From positions 186,001 through 250,000 of the forward strand of contig NZ_JACWFG010000006.1 of the NCBI RefSeq assembly GCF_019749295.1: 64,000 bases of DNA, read 5' to 3'. Origin of the DNA: Neobacillus niacini (lineage in GTDB: Bacteria; Bacillota; Bacilli; Bacillales; Cytobacillaceae). The translations under genes and the position numbers were made by a program. How positions within the stretch are numbered: position 1 is the stretch's first letter; the number at the start of each line of letters is the position of its first letter. Of the stretch, positions 24,717 to 34,926 are shown one piece after another. A model generated the notes under the pieces. The model searched no databases. It was not told the DNA's origin and was given only the letters and a program-made list of their open reading frames with translations.

Positions 24717-25769
24717 CTATTCGAATAGCTTTTCTTTAAGTGTATCTAGAAATCTTTGCGGTTCATCTGGACTTAAGTGAGCAAATAAGACCTTTTGCTT
24801 TAATCCATACAACTTCTTAACTTCCTGAGGTGAATGAAACTGTATTTCAATCGCAGGTTTTTCTTTCACAAAATCAGCAAGGACAGCGTCTAAAAGTTGT
24901 TTTGTAATCTCTTTCGATATTTTTTCTGGTCCTTGATAATAGTGTATACTTTTAATTTCCTCAAAAGGAACGGTCAGTCTTTTAAACATTCCAACCTGCA
25001 GATATAAATATCGATCGGTAATGATGAAAGGTACTAAACGAATAGCTTGAATCTCTGCTAAAAAGAACAACAGCGAATAACCATTAAGAATTAGTGCAAT
25101 GATGGCGAGGGCAGGGCTATAGTTGTGCAGTAAAAAGTGAAAACCAACAGATTCCAAAACTAATGCGTGAATCAACATGATATATAAAGCTACTGCACTC
25201 GTTTTTTTATGAAAGGTAAAAACCTGTCCATCGATAACTGGTTTTTTCCTCCATGAAAAAAGGCTGTAATAAAACATGGTGATTTCAGAGGAAACAATCT
25301 CTATAAAACGATTCTGTTTCACATAATGTGTCAAAGCTTGTTCCATTCGATATGGAAAGGCGGGAATATCACTTTCCTTGGTTTTATAGTACCTGAGAAT
25401 AGCTGGCAGTTTTGTAACTAATTTAAACACAATATAAAGTTCTAAAAGGAAAAAGGCACCCTCACCAGCAATTAGAATGTATTTAACAAAGGAATAAGAA
25501 CCAAGATATCCATTAGGTACAATCAGCCAAGCAGCACCATAGCCGGCAAGCCCGACAAGTCCAAGATATTTTAAAGAGCAGCGTTTCCTGATGATGAAGA
25601 AGTATGTAAGAAGCGGAATGATAATTATAAAATCAAACAATGTTCCAAGAGCAACTCCATTTGGAAGAGGCTTCATCATCTCCAAGCGATAGAGAAGGAC
25701 ATTTGAACCTATTATTACAGTAAGCAGACTAATAAACCAAATCCTGTTCCTATTTCGTACAAAAGACAT
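24717..25769 (-). CDS. Uncharacterised membrane protein with soluble C-terminal domain
   Basis: This 350-residue protein has two N-terminal groups of membrane helices (about 12-28, 42-60, 66-85 and 94-118), a soluble stretch with basic residues, two more helices (about 198-216 and 222-245), and a soluble C-terminal domain (about 250-350). That last part (FIITDRYLYLQVGMFKR then VPFEEIKSIHYY) looks like the PH-like fold common in Bacillus membrane proteins. I do not recognise the family. AAAGGAGG sits eight bases before the ATG, so the start is secure. It is monocistronic and faces the metal-resistance genes. Confidence 0.75.
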   Translation of the reverse strand: MSFVRNRNRIWFISLLTVIIGSNVLLYRLEMMKPLPNGVALGTLFDFIIIIPLLTYFFIIRKRCSLKYLGLVGLAGYGAAWLIVPNGYLGSYSFVKYILIAGEGAFFLLELYIVFKLVTKLPAILRYYKTKESDIPAFPYRMEQALTHYVKQNRFIEIVSSEITMFYYSLFSWRKKPVIDGQVFTFHKKTSAVALYIMLIHALVLESVGFHFLLHNYSPALAIIALILNGYSLLFFLAEIQAIRLVPFIITDRYLYLQVGMFKRLTVPFEEIKSIHYYQGPEKISKEITKQLLDAVLADFVKEKPAIEIQFHSPQEVKKLYGLKQKVLFAHLSPDEPQRFLDTLKEKLFE

Positions 25770-25882
25770 CGCGTATTCCTCCTTTATGAAGGGTATATTT
25801 CCATGTTTGTTACTGTATCAATCTAGTAATATTGTATCATAAATTACAAATATTTCCCAAACTGAAACCTTCAATATTTATC

Positions 25883-26066
25883 TTTTTAAAAGGCTGTGTT
25901 ATAAAACTAAGTTGATTTGTGCGGAAGGCGCGAGACTCCTGCAGGAGGACGGGACAGGGGAGACCCCGCAGGTGCTTTAGCATCGAGGAGGCTTCCCGAA
26001 CCGCCTGCGGAAAGCGAAGCGCCTGGAGCACAAATCAACAGCCTAATTTAACATAGCCTTTTTAAA
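25883..26066. mobile_element. MITE-like dispersed repeat of Bacillaceae type
   Basis: About 184 bases are bounded by inverted ends: TTTTTAAAAGGCTGTGTTA on the left and TAACATAGCCTTTTTAAAAA on the right. A second inverted pair lies inside (GTTGATTTGTGC and GCACAAATCAAC). The core (GCGCGAGACTCCTGCAGG, GGACAGGGGAGACCCCGC, GGAAAGCGAAGCGCCTGGAG) is GC-rich in an AT-rich setting and is a sequence I know as repeated in many bacilli. It has no coding capacity. It fills most of the gap between the unknown membrane gene and cadC. Confidence 0.75.
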
Positions 26067-26085
26067 AAAAATAAATAAGATTAAC

Positions 26086-26132
26086 ATTCAAATTTCCGTT
26101 TGAATATCATATAATCAAATAAAGATTTGAAT
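26086..26132 (+). promoter_or_regulatory. Promoter with two CadC-type operators
   Basis: A promoter TTCAAA (26087), 17 bases, TATAAT (26110) is covered by two inverted repeats. ATTCAAA-N6-TTTGAAT (26086-26105) lies over the -35. TCAAAT-N4-ATTTGA with flanks (26114-26132) lies at and just after the -10. The second matches the layout of the operator bound by staphylococcal CadC. Confidence 0.7.
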
Positions 26133-26147
26133 GTATGAGGTGATGGA

Positions 26148-26516
26148 ATGAAGGAACGTGATATTTGCGAAGTTACATGTGTTGACAGTCATACAACCAG
26201 CAGGCTTCAGCCACTAGTTGAAAATAGAAATATCTCTGATGTTACAAAGCTATTTAAAGCATTATCAGATGAAACGCGAATGAAAATTGCTTATGCCCTC
26301 ACACTCGAAGAAGAGCTATGCGTTTGTGATGTAGCAAATATTGTTGGTGCAACAACAGCAACAGCCTCTCATCATTTACGACATTTAAAAAGTCTAGGGC
26401 TTGCAAAATATCGTAAGGATGGAAAGCTAGTCTATTATTCTCTCGATGACGATCATGTAAAACAACTCATTCATATCGCCTTTGAGCACCAGGAAGAAGT
26501 TGCCGAACGAAAGTAG
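26148..26516 (+). CDS. cadC: ArsR/SmtB-family metal sensor, CadC-like
   Basis: This 122-residue winged-helix repressor leaves DNA when it binds soft metals. All four Cys of the CadC metal site are present at the same positions as in the staphylococcal protein: C7, C11, C58 and C60 (ELCVCD). The recognition helix is TATASHHLRHLKS. Asp and His residues of the second, dimer-interface site (DDDHVKQLIHIAFEH) are also present. It is 74 bases upstream of a cation-efflux gene it probably controls, together with itself, through the two inverted repeats at its promoter. Cd, Pb or Zn are the likely inducers. Confidence 0.9.
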   Translation: MKERDICEVTCVDSHTTSRLQPLVENRNISDVTKLFKALSDETRMKIAYALTLEEELCVCDVANIVGATTATASHHLRHLKSLGLAKYRKDGKLVYYSLDDDHVKQLIHIAFEHQEEVAERK

Positions 26517-26590
26517 ACGGTTTAAAGTGGTATTGCCAAAAACAGAATAGAAAAAACTAAGAGCCAACTCTTGTTGGGGGAGGAATAGGA

Positions 26591-27532
26591 ATGGGACATC
26601 ATCATCACCATGGACACTCACATGGTCACTCGCACGGCCATGGACACGGTCATTCACATACTAGTAATAAAAAAGCACTATTGAGCTCTTTTATATTAAT
26701 TGCCGCTTTTATGGTGGTTGAGGTAATTGGTGGAGTTTTGACAAACAGCTTAGCGCTATTGTCTGATGCAGGACATATGCTTAGTGATGCGGCTGCGCTT
26801 GGACTAAGTTACTTCGCAATCAAGCTAGGGGAAAAGCAAGTTTCACAGGAAAAGACGTATGGGTACAAACGGTTTGAAATTATTGCTGCAGCCCTGAATG
26901 GGATCACATTAATCCTCATTTCTCTATATATCTTTTATGAAGCGTTTCAGCGTTTCTTCGCACCCCCTGAGGTTCAAAGTACCGGGATGCTAATGATTTC
27001 TGTAACTGGTTTAGTGGTTAATATTATCGCAGCATGGATTTTAATGAGTGGCGATAAAGACGATAACCTTAACGTCCGAAGTGCATTTTTACATGTGTTA
27101 GGTGATATGCTTGGATCTGTCGGTGCAATCGTAGCAGCACTGTTGATTATGTTCTTCGGCTGGACTATTGCGGATCCAATTGCCAGTGTTATTGTCGCTG
27201 TGTTAATTATTATTAGTGGTTATCGAGTCACTAAAGATTCCTTTCATATCCTAATGGAGGGTGCGCCAACGCAAATTGACATCCAGCAAGTTAAAGCAGC
27301 ACTTAGTAAAATTCCTTTGGTGAAGGAAGTCCATGATTTACACATTTGGACAATTACTTCTGGATATCCTGTTTTGAGCTGTCATATTACGATTTTAGAG
27401 GAAGCTGTCCATGATGAGATTCTAGCTCACTCGCAAAAAATTCTACATGATGAATTTCATATTGAACATAGTACGATACAAGTCGAAAAGGCGGAGATTG
27501 GCTGTCCCAGTCCGCATGGAACCTGTAACTAA
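26591..27532 (+). CDS. czcD: Cation diffusion facilitator, Zn/Cd/Co efflux (CzcD-like)
   Basis: This 313-residue member of the CDF family has six membrane helices. It begins with a His-rich tail (13 His in the first 24 residues, in HGHSHGHSH pattern). The transport site is visible as LLSDAGHMLSDAAAL in helix 2 and HVLGDMLGSVGA in helix 5, giving the HxxxD pair. A C-terminal cytoplasmic domain ends in CPSPHGTCN. It exchanges a divalent metal for protons. The gene follows GGGGGAGG and the cadC-like regulator. The symbol is by family, and the exact metal cannot be read. Confidence 0.9.
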   Translation: MGHHHHHGHSHGHSHGHGHGHSHTSNKKALLSSFILIAAFMVVEVIGGVLTNSLALLSDAGHMLSDAAALGLSYFAIKLGEKQVSQEKTYGYKRFEIIAAALNGITLILISLYIFYEAFQRFFAPPEVQSTGMLMISVTGLVVNIIAAWILMSGDKDDNLNVRSAFLHVLGDMLGSVGAIVAALLIMFFGWTIADPIASVIVAVLIIISGYRVTKDSFHILMEGAPTQIDIQQVKAALSKIPLVKEVHDLHIWTITSGYPVLSCHITILEEAVHDEILAHSQKILHDEFHIEHSTIQVEKAEIGCPSPHGTCN

Positions 27533-27554
27533 CTAAAAAGTAAAGATATTTTTG

Positions 27555-27583
27555 TTGCAATTTTGTGAATTAATTTCTAATAT
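27555..27583 (+). promoter_or_regulatory. Candidate sigma-A promoter of csbA
   Basis: TTGCAA, 17-base spacer, TAATAT. B. subtilis csbA is a sigma-B gene, but I see no GTTTAA-N12/14-GGGTAT here. Confidence 0.45.
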
Positions 27584-27617
27584 ATAAACAGAAATGAATG
27601 AATGAGGTGGACCCATT

Positions 27618-27857
27618 TTGGAGATGGTTATTAGATATTTGTCTGCGCTTATTTTGCCAGGATTGCTCGTACTGCTATTTACCCGGGTCACATATAATCG
27701 TCTAATCGGTCTTGCATTGACCGTAGGACTCATCGCTGCCTCTGCTTTTAAAGGGTATACAAACACTTTACCGCTCATCGTGGTCGATGCTTTTTCGCTC
27801 ACAGCCGGCTTTTGGCTGGCAGCAAAAATGAAGCAAAGAGTATTCAAAAAAACGTAA
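27618..27857 (+). CDS. csbA: Small membrane protein CsbA
   Basis: This 79-residue protein has two to three hydrophobic helices (LVLLFTRVTYNR, then LALTVGLIAASAFKGYT). It starts with TTG after GAGGTGG. Length, sequence pattern and location just before uvrB match CsbA, a general-stress membrane protein of unknown role in B. subtilis. A weak hairpin follows at about 27872-27904 (AAGTCTGTC with GGCAGGCTT and a T-run). Confidence 0.8.
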   Translation: MEMVIRYLSALILPGLLVLLFTRVTYNRLIGLALTVGLIAASAFKGYTNTLPLIVVDAFSLTAGFWLAAKMKQRVFKKT

Positions 27858-27955
27858 TCGTCTACCGTATATGAAAGTCTGTCTACTAAATGGCAGGCTT
27901 TTTTGCTTTTCACAAGTTGAAATTGGGAGGGCATATTGAAATTCTATAAGAAAAA

Positions 27956-27969
27956 CGAATGTTCGTTCG
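27956..27969. promoter_or_regulatory. LexA (SOS) box of uvrB
   Basis: CGAATGTTCGTTCG matches the Bacillus SOS consensus CGAACRNRYGTTCG at all but two defined positions. It lies about 140 bases before the uvrB start. The remaining leader holds a hairpin (TTCTAGCA with TGCTAGAA, about 28036-28076) just before the uvrB ribosome site. Confidence 0.7.
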
Positions 27970-28107
27970 CATATTAGTGGTTTGTTTTTGAGGAATTGTG
28001 TTAGAATGATACTATTAGAAATTCAGGTAACCATTTTCTAGCACCATCCCGGCCACTTGCACGTTTCTTGCTAGAAGGTGACTATATATATATCGGGAGG
28101 GAAGTTT

Positions 28108-30087
28108 GTGAAGGATCAATTTGAATTAGTTTCGAAATATTCACCGCAGGGCGATCAGCCGGAAGCAATCCGACAGTTAGTTCAGGGGATTAATGAGAAC
28201 AAGCGCTATCAGACGCTGCTAGGTGCTACGGGGACAGGTAAGACATTTACAGTTTCCAATGTAATCAAAGAAGTAAATAAACCAACCCTCGTCATCGCTC
28301 ACAATAAAACCTTAGCAGGGCAGCTCTACAGTGAGTTTAAGGAGTTTTTTCCAAACAATGCTGTTGAGTATTTTGTTAGTTACTATGATTATTTTCAGCC
28401 TGAAGCCTATGTTCCTTCGACAGATACATTTATAGAAAAAGATTCTAGCGTCAACGATGAGATTGATAAGCTCCGCCACTCAGCGACATCGGCATTATTT
28501 GAACGCAAAGATGTCATTGTCATTGCCAGTGTTTCGTGTATTTATGGTCTCGGTTCGCCGGAGGAATACCGAAACATGGTGCTTTCCCTTAGAAAAGAGA
28601 TGGAAATTGAGCGTAATCAGTTGCTGCATCGGTTAGTTGACATTCAATACGAACGAAACGATATTGATTTTAAGCGTGGTACTTTCCGTGTCCGCGGTGA
28701 TGTTGTTGAGATATTCCCGGTGTCCCGTGATGAACATTGCATCCGGGTGGAGCTTTTTGGTGATGAAATTGACCGAATCCGTGAAGTAGATGCCTTAACG
28801 GGTGAAATTCTTGGAGAGCGGGATCATGTTGCCATTTTCCCTGCATCTCACTTTGTTACCGGTGAAGAAAAGCTTAATAAAGCTATCGAAAATATCGAAA
28901 AAGAACTTGAAGAACGTCTTGCAGAACTGCGGGAAGATAATAAATTATTAGAAGCACAACGACTTGAGCAGAGAACACGTTATGATCTTGAGATGATGCG
29001 GGAGATGGGCTTTTGTTCTGGCATTGAAAACTACTCTAGACACTTAACGCTAAGACCTGCTGGTTCAACACCCTATACGCTGATTGATTACTTTCCAGAA
29101 GATTTTTTAATGGTTATCGATGAGTCGCATGTTACCCTGCCGCAGGTACGAGGAATGTTCAATGGTGATCGAGCGCGGAAGCAAGTGCTTGTTGACCACG
29201 GTTTCCGTCTGCCGTCAGCGCTTGATAACCGCCCCTTGACATTTGATGAATTTGAAAAGCATATTCACAATGCTGTCTTTGTTTCAGCGACGCCTGGTCC
29301 ATATGAGTTAGAGCATACGCCAGAAATGGTTCAACAAATTATTCGTCCGACGGGATTACTTGATCCAACGATAGAAGTGCGTCCGATTGAGGGGCAAATT
29401 GACGATATTATTGGTGAAATACAGGAGCGGATTAAGAAGAATGAACGGGTGCTTATAACGACATTGACAAAGAAAATGTCTGAGGATTTAACAGACTATC
29501 TAAAAGAAATAGGTATTAAAGTCCAATATTTGCATTCAGAAGTGAAGACGCTGGAACGAATTGAAATTATTCGCGAGCTGCGGCTTGGCAAGTATGACGT
29601 GCTTGTCGGAATTAACCTACTCAGGGAAGGGCTGGATATTCCAGAGGTTTCACTGATTACGATTCTCGACGCCGATAAAGAAGGCTTCCTTCGTTCCGAA
29701 CGTTCCTTAATCCAAACCATCGGCCGTGCAGCCCGAAATGCAAATGGCCATGTTATTCTATATGCAGACAAAATAACCAATTCAATGGAAATTGCGATCA
29801 ATGTAACGAGAGAGCGGCGCAAAGTCCAAGAAGAATATAATAAAAAGCATGGTGTTACACCAATGACGATTCAAAAAGGAATTCGTGAGTCGATTCGTGC
29901 CACCCATGCTGCAGAAGAACAAGAAGACTACAAACCATCAGCCTCTTTCGGTAAGATGTCGAAGAAGGAAAGAGATAAGCTGATTGCCACGATGGAAAAA
30001 GAAATGAAGGCAGAAGCAAAAGCGCTTAATTTTGAACGTGCTGCTGAGCTTCGTGATTTATTATTAGAGTTAAAAGCGGAAGGATGA
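28108..30087 (+). CDS. uvrB: Excinuclease ABC subunit B
   Basis: UvrB verifies damage and opens DNA in nucleotide excision repair, after loading by UvrA. The 659-residue protein has Walker A GATGTGKT, the damage-probing hairpin [10 protein letters not shown], helicase motifs ([16 protein letters not shown]) and the C-terminal UVR domain that recruits UvrC. The start is GTG at 28108, since GGGAGGG lies eight bases upstream and gives a protein of family length; an in-frame ATG at 28078 is less likely. uvrA follows after seven bases. Confidence 0.97.
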   Translation: MKDQFELVSKYSPQGDQPEAIRQLVQGINENKRYQTLLGATGTGKTFTVSNVIKEVNKPTLVIAHNKTLAGQLYSEFKEFFPNNAVEYFVSYYDYFQPEAYVPSTDTFIEKDSSVNDEIDKLRHSATSALFERKDVIVIASVSCIYGLGSPEEYRNMVLSLRKEMEIERNQLLHRLVDIQYERNDIDFKRGTFRVRGDVVEIFPVSRDEHCIRVELFGDEIDRIREVDALTGEILGERDHVAIFPASHFVTGEEKLNKAIENIEKELEERLAELREDNKLLEAQRLEQRTRYDLEMMREMGFCSGIENYSRHLTLRPAGSTPYTLIDYFPEDFLMVIDESHVTLPQVRGMFNGDRARKQVLVDHGFRLPSALDNRPLTFDEFEKHIHNAVFVSATPGPYELEHTPEMVQQIIRPTGLLDPTIEVRPIEGQIDDIIGEIQERIKKNERVLITTLTKKMSEDLTDYLKEIGIKVQYLHSEVKTLERIEIIRELRLGKYDVLVGINLLREGLDIPEVSLITILDADKEGFLRSERSLIQTIGRAARNANGHVILYADKITNSMEIAINVTRERRKVQEEYNKKHGVTPMTIQKGIRESIRATHAAEEQEDYKPSASFGKMSKKERDKLIATMEKEMKAEAKALNFERAAELRDLLLELKAEG

Positions 30088-30094
30088 CGAAACC

Positions 30095-32971
30095 ATGGCG
30101 ATGGATAAATTGGTTGTAAAAGGCGCCAGAGCCCATAATTTAAAAAATATAGATGTCACCATTCCGAGAGATAAGCTTGTTGTGATAACGGGACTTTCTG
30201 GTTCAGGAAAGTCCTCCCTTGCGTTCGATACGATTTATGCAGAAGGCCAGCGCCGCTACGTGGAGTCACTTTCAGCCTACGCACGACAATTCTTAGGGCA
30301 GATGGATAAGCCCGATGTTGATTCCATTGAAGGGTTATCTCCTGCGATTTCTATTGATCAAAAAACAACAAGCCGCAACCCCCGTTCAACGGTAGGAACG
30401 GTGACAGAGATTTATGATTATTTGCGTTTACTTTTTGCACGTGTTGGCAGACCTACCTGTCCCATTCACAATATAGAGATTACTTCGCAAACAATTGAGC
30501 AAATGGTAGACCGTATCATGGAATATCCAGAGCGTACAAAAATGCAAATTCTTGCTCCGATCATTTCTGGACGAAAAGGAATGCATGTAAAAGTGCTCGA
30601 GGATATAAAGAAACAAGGGTTTGTTCGTATCCGTGTCAACGGTGAAATGCTTGATCTGGGTGAAGAAATTGTTCTAGATAAGAACAAAAAACATTCCATT
30701 GAGGTCGTTATCGACCGGATTGTTGTAAAGGAAGGGGTTTCAGCGAGAATTGCAGATTCTCTTGAAACGGCCTTACGTCTTGGTGAAGGAAAGGTAATCG
30801 TGGATGTAATCGGAGAAGAGGAACTTCTTTTCAGTGAAAACCATGCCTGTCCACATTGCGGGTTTTCAATTGGAGAATTAGAACCGCGAATGTTTTCATT
30901 CAATAGCCCTTTTGGTGCATGTCCTGAGTGTGATGGACTTGGTTCAAAACTCGAAGTTGATGTTGATCTTGTGATTCCGAATAAGGAATTATCATTAAAA
31001 CAGCATGCCATTGCTCCTTGGGAGCCTACTAGTTCGCAATATTACCCGCAGCTGCTTGAAGCGGTCTGCAACCATTATGGGATAGATATGGACATGCCCT
31101 ATAAGGACATTCCCCCCCATCTAATTGAAAAGGTTCTTTATGGATCCAAAGGGGACAAAATATATTTTCGTTATGAAAATGATTTTGGACAAATCCGTGA
31201 AGGGCATATTGAGTTCGAAGGTGTCATTCGTAACGTCGAACGCCGGTATAAAGAGACTAGCTCTGATTGGATTCGAGAGCAAATGGAGAAATATATGGGC
31301 GAGCAGCCCTGCCAGGTCTGTAAAGGTCATCGCTTAAAGAAAGAAACATTAGCAGTACTTATTTCAGGACGCCATATCTCTCACCTAACAGAGTTATCGA
31401 TTGAAGAATCCTACCAATTCTTCAACGAATTACACTTAACGGAAAAAGAAATGCAAATCGGAAAATTAATTTTCCAAGAAATCCGAGAGCGGCTTGGATT
31501 TTTAATGAATGTTGGACTTGACTACTTAAGCTTAGGAAGAGCTGCAGGCACCCTTTCTGGAGGAGAAGCACAACGGATTCGGCTGGCAACCCAAATTGGC
31601 TCTAAGTTAACAGGAGTTCTCTACATCTTAGATGAACCATCAATTGGACTGCATCAACGTGATAACGATCGATTAATAGGAACGCTTCAAAACATGCGTG
31701 ATATCGGAAACACGTTGATTGTAGTAGAGCATGATGAGGATACGATGATAGCAGCAGATTATCTAATCGATATTGGACCGGGTGCAGGAATTCATGGCGG
31801 ACAAGTCATATCTGCAGGAACACCTGCACAAGTAATGGCTGATCCTGATTCTTTGACAGGCCAGTATTTATCAGGTAAAAGGTTTATACCACTGCCTTTA
31901 GAACGCCGTAAGCCAGATGGAAGGTATATCGAAATTAAAGGTGCTGCCGAGAACAATTTGCGAAATGTAAATGTGAAAATTCCACTTGGGATGTTTATCG
32001 CTGTGACAGGTGTATCTGGATCTGGTAAAAGTACATTAATCAATGAAATCCTCCTTAAGACACTTTCCCAGAAGCTTAATCGCGCTAAAACCAAACCTGG
32101 TGAACATAAGGATATCATGGGGATTGAGAATTTAGATAAGGTAATCGATATCGATCAATCTCCAATTGGCAGAACACCACGTTCTAACCCGGCAACTTAT
32201 ACGGGAGTATTTGATGATATCCGTGATTTGTTTTCGACAACGAATGAAGCGAAGGTCCGCGGCTATAAAAAAGGACGTTTTAGCTTCAATGTCAAAGGCG
32301 GACGCTGTGAAGCCTGCCGCGGTGATGGAATTATCAAGATTGAAATGCATTTCCTTCCTGACGTCTATGTTCCATGTGAAGTATGTCATGGAAAACGTTA
32401 TAACCGTGAAACACTTGAAGTTAAATACAAGGGAAAGAGCATATCTGAAATTCTTGATATGACAGTGGAGACAGCGGTACAGTTTTTTGAAAATGTACCT
32501 AAAATCAGCCGTAAGCTGCAAACAATTTTTGATGTAGGTTTAGGGTATATTACACTTGGCCAGCCGGCAACGACCCTTTCCGGAGGAGAAGCACAGCGTG
32601 TCAAACTTGCCTCTGAGCTTCATAAACGTTCAAACGGTAAATCCTTCTATATTTTAGATGAACCGACAACTGGTCTTCATGTTGACGATATATCAAGATT
32701 ATTAGTCGTTCTTCAAAGACTCGTTGAAAATGGGGACACAGTTCTAGTAATTGAGCATAATTTAGATGTCATTAAAGCAACTGATTACATTATTGACCTC
32801 GGTCCTGAGGGCGGAGACAAGGGCGGTACGATTGTGGCCACCGGAACACCCGAGAAGGTAGCTGAAGTGCCCGGATCTTATACAGGTAAATACCTAAAGC
32901 CTATTCTTGAGCGCGACCGGTTACGTATGAAAGAACAGATCCACGAAAAAGAATCCCTTGCAAAAAGCTAA
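30095..32971 (+). CDS. uvrA: Excinuclease ABC subunit A
   Basis: UvrA is the damage-recognition ATPase of excision repair and works as a dimer with UvrB. The 958-residue protein has two ABC modules (Walker [10 protein letters not shown] near residue 32 and GVSGSGKST in the second half), signatures TLSGGEAQR in each, and zinc-binding CPHC...CPEC and CEAC...CEVC clusters. Start [18 protein letters not shown] matches the family. uvrA and uvrB form one operon under the SOS box. Confidence 0.98.
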   Translation: MAMDKLVVKGARAHNLKNIDVTIPRDKLVVITGLSGSGKSSLAFDTIYAEGQRRYVESLSAYARQFLGQMDKPDVDSIEGLSPAISIDQKTTSRNPRSTVGTVTEIYDYLRLLFARVGRPTCPIHNIEITSQTIEQMVDRIMEYPERTKMQILAPIISGRKGMHVKVLEDIKKQGFVRIRVNGEMLDLGEEIVLDKNKKHSIEVVIDRIVVKEGVSARIADSLETALRLGEGKVIVDVIGEEELLFSENHACPHCGFSIGELEPRMFSFNSPFGACPECDGLGSKLEVDVDLVIPNKELSLKQHAIAPWEPTSSQYYPQLLEAVCNHYGIDMDMPYKDIPPHLIEKVLYGSKGDKIYFRYENDFGQIREGHIEFEGVIRNVERRYKETSSDWIREQMEKYMGEQPCQVCKGHRLKKETLAVLISGRHISHLTELSIEESYQFFNELHLTEKEMQIGKLIFQEIRERLGFLMNVGLDYLSLGRAAGTLSGGEAQRIRLATQIGSKLTGVLYILDEPSIGLHQRDNDRLIGTLQNMRDIGNTLIVVEHDEDTMIAADYLIDIGPGAGIHGGQVISAGTPAQVMADPDSLTGQYLSGKRFIPLPLERRKPDGRYIEIKGAAENNLRNVNVKIPLGMFIAVTGVSGSGKSTLINEILLKTLSQKLNRAKTKPGEHKDIMGIENLDKVIDIDQSPIGRTPRSNPATYTGVFDDIRDLFSTTNEAKVRGYKKGRFSFNVKGGRCEACRGDGIIKIEMHFLPDVYVPCEVCHGKRYNRETLEVKYKGKSISEILDMTVETAVQFFENVPKISRKLQTIFDVGLGYITLGQPATTLSGGEAQRVKLASELHKRSNGKSFYILDEPTTGLHVDDISRLLVVLQRLVENGDTVLVIEHNLDVIKATDYIIDLGPEGGDKGGTIVATGTPEKVAEVPGSYTGKYLKPILERDRLRMKEQIHEKESLAKS

Positions 32972-32994
32972 AACCTTGCGTTTTAGCTTTTTTT
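32962..32994 (+). terminator. Intrinsic terminator of uvrBA
   Basis: AAAAGCTAAAAC pairs with GTTTTAGCTTTT around CTTGC, followed by a T-run. The stem overlaps the uvrA stop. Confidence 0.88.
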
Positions 32995-33057
32995 ATAGAT
33001 AAGTTGAAACTTTCAATTTCCCCATACGTAAATATTCAGTAAGGGGAGTGATGACTA

Positions 33058-33366
33058 ATGGAAACTCGAAAGGTTCTTTCAGGATTATGTTACTTTAGTA
33101 TTTTCTTTGCAGGAATTCTTTTTCCACTTGTTGTGATGTTTGCCTCTGGAGATGATGTAACGAAAAGTCATGCAAAAAAAGCATTCTTATCGCATTTAAT
33201 CCCGCTTATACCTGTACCGTTTTTAATTTTTGCGATATTTAATGATATGAACAATGAAGCGATTCCTGTTTTTACACTTGTTACAGCGGGTATTATAGTC
33301 TTAGTTGGTCTAATAGTCACAATCTGGAATGTGATTAAAGGCGTAAAAGCCTTAATGATGGAATAG
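33058..33366 (+). CDS. yvlA: Small DUF4870-type membrane protein (YvlA-like)
   Basis: This 102-residue protein has three hydrophobic helices (about 8-30, 45-62 and 72-95). The segment KSHAKKAFLSHL between helices one and two is typical of DUF4870 proteins. By position before a YvlB homologue it is the counterpart of B. subtilis YvlA. No function is known. AAGGGGAGTG precedes the ATG. The B. subtilis set is yvlABCD; yvlC is missing here. Confidence 0.7.
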   Translation: METRKVLSGLCYFSIFFAGILFPLVVMFASGDDVTKSHAKKAFLSHLIPLIPVPFLIFAIFNDMNNEAIPVFTLVTAGIIVLVGLIVTIWNVIKGVKALMME

Positions 33367-33397
33367 GATTTAATGAATACTTTTATTGGAGTGGATA

Positions 33398-34516
33398 ATG
33401 ATGAAGGAAGAACGTAAAAGAATTCTCAAAATGGTCGAAGAAGGAAAACTTAACGTTGAAGAAGCTTTAACCTTGCTTGAGGAACTTGAAAAGGCAGGGC
33501 AAACGATGGAGCAAAAGCAGGAACAAATTGCTCAAGAGATTTCAACAGCTTTTAAGTTTGAAGAAGCCAAAAAGGAAGATTCAGCACATAATAAAGTACA
33601 TTCCACAAAGGATAAACTTTTTGACTTTGTTGATACCGCTTTGAAAAAAGTAAAGAACCTAGACTTTGATTTGAATTTCGGTCAATCCGTGGAAATCTCG
33701 CACATCTTTCACCAGGGCGATGTTTATTTACGTGACATGGATATTGATCTTGCTAACGGTTCGCTTAAGCTTGTTCCATGGGACCAAAATGATGTGCGAA
33801 TTGAGTGTCAGGCAAAGGTATACCGTGTAGAAAATGCAGACCAAGCCCGGGAAAACTTTTTGAAGGATGTCTTGTTTGCGATTGAAGGTCAAAAGTTACG
33901 ATTCATGACTCAGCAAAAATGGATGAAAGTTGATGCGGTGATTTATGTCCCTCAGGCTGAATACGAACGTGTCAGGGTAAGATTGTTCAATGGTCCGATA
34001 TCGAGTGAAGAGTTAACGATAAGCGACCTGCGGATGAAAACAGCCAATGGCAAAATAGAACTTAACCGTTTAAATGGGAAAAAGGCGGAAGTCGAAACAG
34101 CAAATGGACATATTACTTTACAAACCAGCATCATAGATGAACTTGAAGTAGAGACCATTAACGGTGCAATTAAACTAGATGGGGACTTTAGAAAAGTTGA
34201 AACACAAACGTTAAATGGAAATACAACCTACAACCTTACTGGTAATCGCTGTGAATTAATAGCGGCTAAAGCTACTACAGGCGGGGTTGATTTGTTTATT
34301 CCTGATGGAGTGGCTGCGAGCGGTGAGTTAAAGACAAATCTTGGCGGTTTTAATATTAAGCTCGATGGCATTCAGGTTCTTGAAGAAAAAAGTGAAATGA
34401 TTCAAAAAATGCTCCGTTTTCAATCAGTCAATCATCCTGACCGGATGTTGAAAATCTTTGTCGATACGAAAACGGGCTCAATAACACTTCATAAATCGGA
34501 TGAGGTTAGCAATTAA
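33398..34516 (+). CDS. yvlB: DUF4097-type envelope-stress protein YvlB
   Basis: This 372-residue protein begins with a short helical domain (ERKRILKMVEEGKLNVEEALTLL) of the SHOCT-like kind. It ends in a long beta-helix-like domain (about 120-340) with repeated N-G turns (TANGKIEL, TANGHITL, TINGAIKL, TLNGNTTY). No signal peptide is seen. The B. subtilis homologue is associated with cell-envelope stress and membrane-associated responses; the mechanism is not known. The start is the ATG after GGAGTGG, next to a second ATG. Confidence 0.82.
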   Translation: MMKEERKRILKMVEEGKLNVEEALTLLEELEKAGQTMEQKQEQIAQEISTAFKFEEAKKEDSAHNKVHSTKDKLFDFVDTALKKVKNLDFDLNFGQSVEISHIFHQGDVYLRDMDIDLANGSLKLVPWDQNDVRIECQAKVYRVENADQARENFLKDVLFAIEGQKLRFMTQQKWMKVDAVIYVPQAEYERVRVRLFNGPISSEELTISDLRMKTANGKIELNRLNGKKAEVETANGHITLQTSIIDELEVETINGAIKLDGDFRKVETQTLNGNTTYNLTGNRCELIAAKATTGGVDLFIPDGVAASGELKTNLGGFNIKLDGIQVLEEKSEMIQKMLRFQSVNHPDRMLKIFVDTKTGSITLHKSDEVSN

Positions 34517-34531
34517 TAGGAGATAGGATAA

Positions 34532-34891
34532 ATGAAATGGTTGATTGGAATTTTAATAAATGCTGTCTTATTTATGGCAATAGCGGGCTATTTTTCAGAG
34601 AGCTTCGTGCTGGAGGGCTTTACAGCTGCACTAGGAGCTAGCTTTTTATTATCGATCATAAATATCATCGTACGACCGATTTTAGTCATATTAACCTTAC
34701 CTGTTACCATCTTAACATTAGGTTTTTTCTTATTTGTAATAAATGCGATGACACTCGAAATTACAGATTATTTGATGGGTGATGCTTTCGAAATTTCAGG
34801 ATTTGGAATGGCATTACTTGCTTCAGTTATCATGTCGGTAGTCACGCTGGTCCTGGATAAAACAATACTTAAATCCTCCAAGGAAAAATAA
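34532..34891 (+). CDS. yvlD: Phage-holin-type four-helix membrane protein YvlD
   Basis: This 119-residue protein has four hydrophobic helices and the conserved stretch IVRPILVILTLPVTILTLGFFLFVINA of the family (shown here by its key residues RP, LP and TLG). The family is named after mycobacterial and phage holin superfamily IV but is widespread in bacterial chromosomes without evidence for lysis. It ends the yvlABD group, 15 bases after yvlB. Confidence 0.8.
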   Translation: MKWLIGILINAVLFMAIAGYFSESFVLEGFTAALGASFLLSIINIIVRPILVILTLPVTILTLGFFLFVINAMTLEITDYLMGDAFEISGFGMALLASVIMSVVTLVLDKTILKSSKEK

Positions 34892-34926
34892 AGAAGCAAT
34901 TGGCTAACTGCCAATTGCTTCTTTAT
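34891..34926. terminator. Bidirectional terminator between yvlD and nagR
   Basis: A perfect 12-bp stem GAAGCAATTGGC with GCCAATTGCTTC lies between the two convergent stop codons and overlaps both. Confidence 0.85.

Noticed and set aside
25837..26031. Protein-coding frame over the MITE-like repeat
   Set aside because: The frame is a by-product of a GC-rich structured repeat with inverted ends; no ribosome site or family match.
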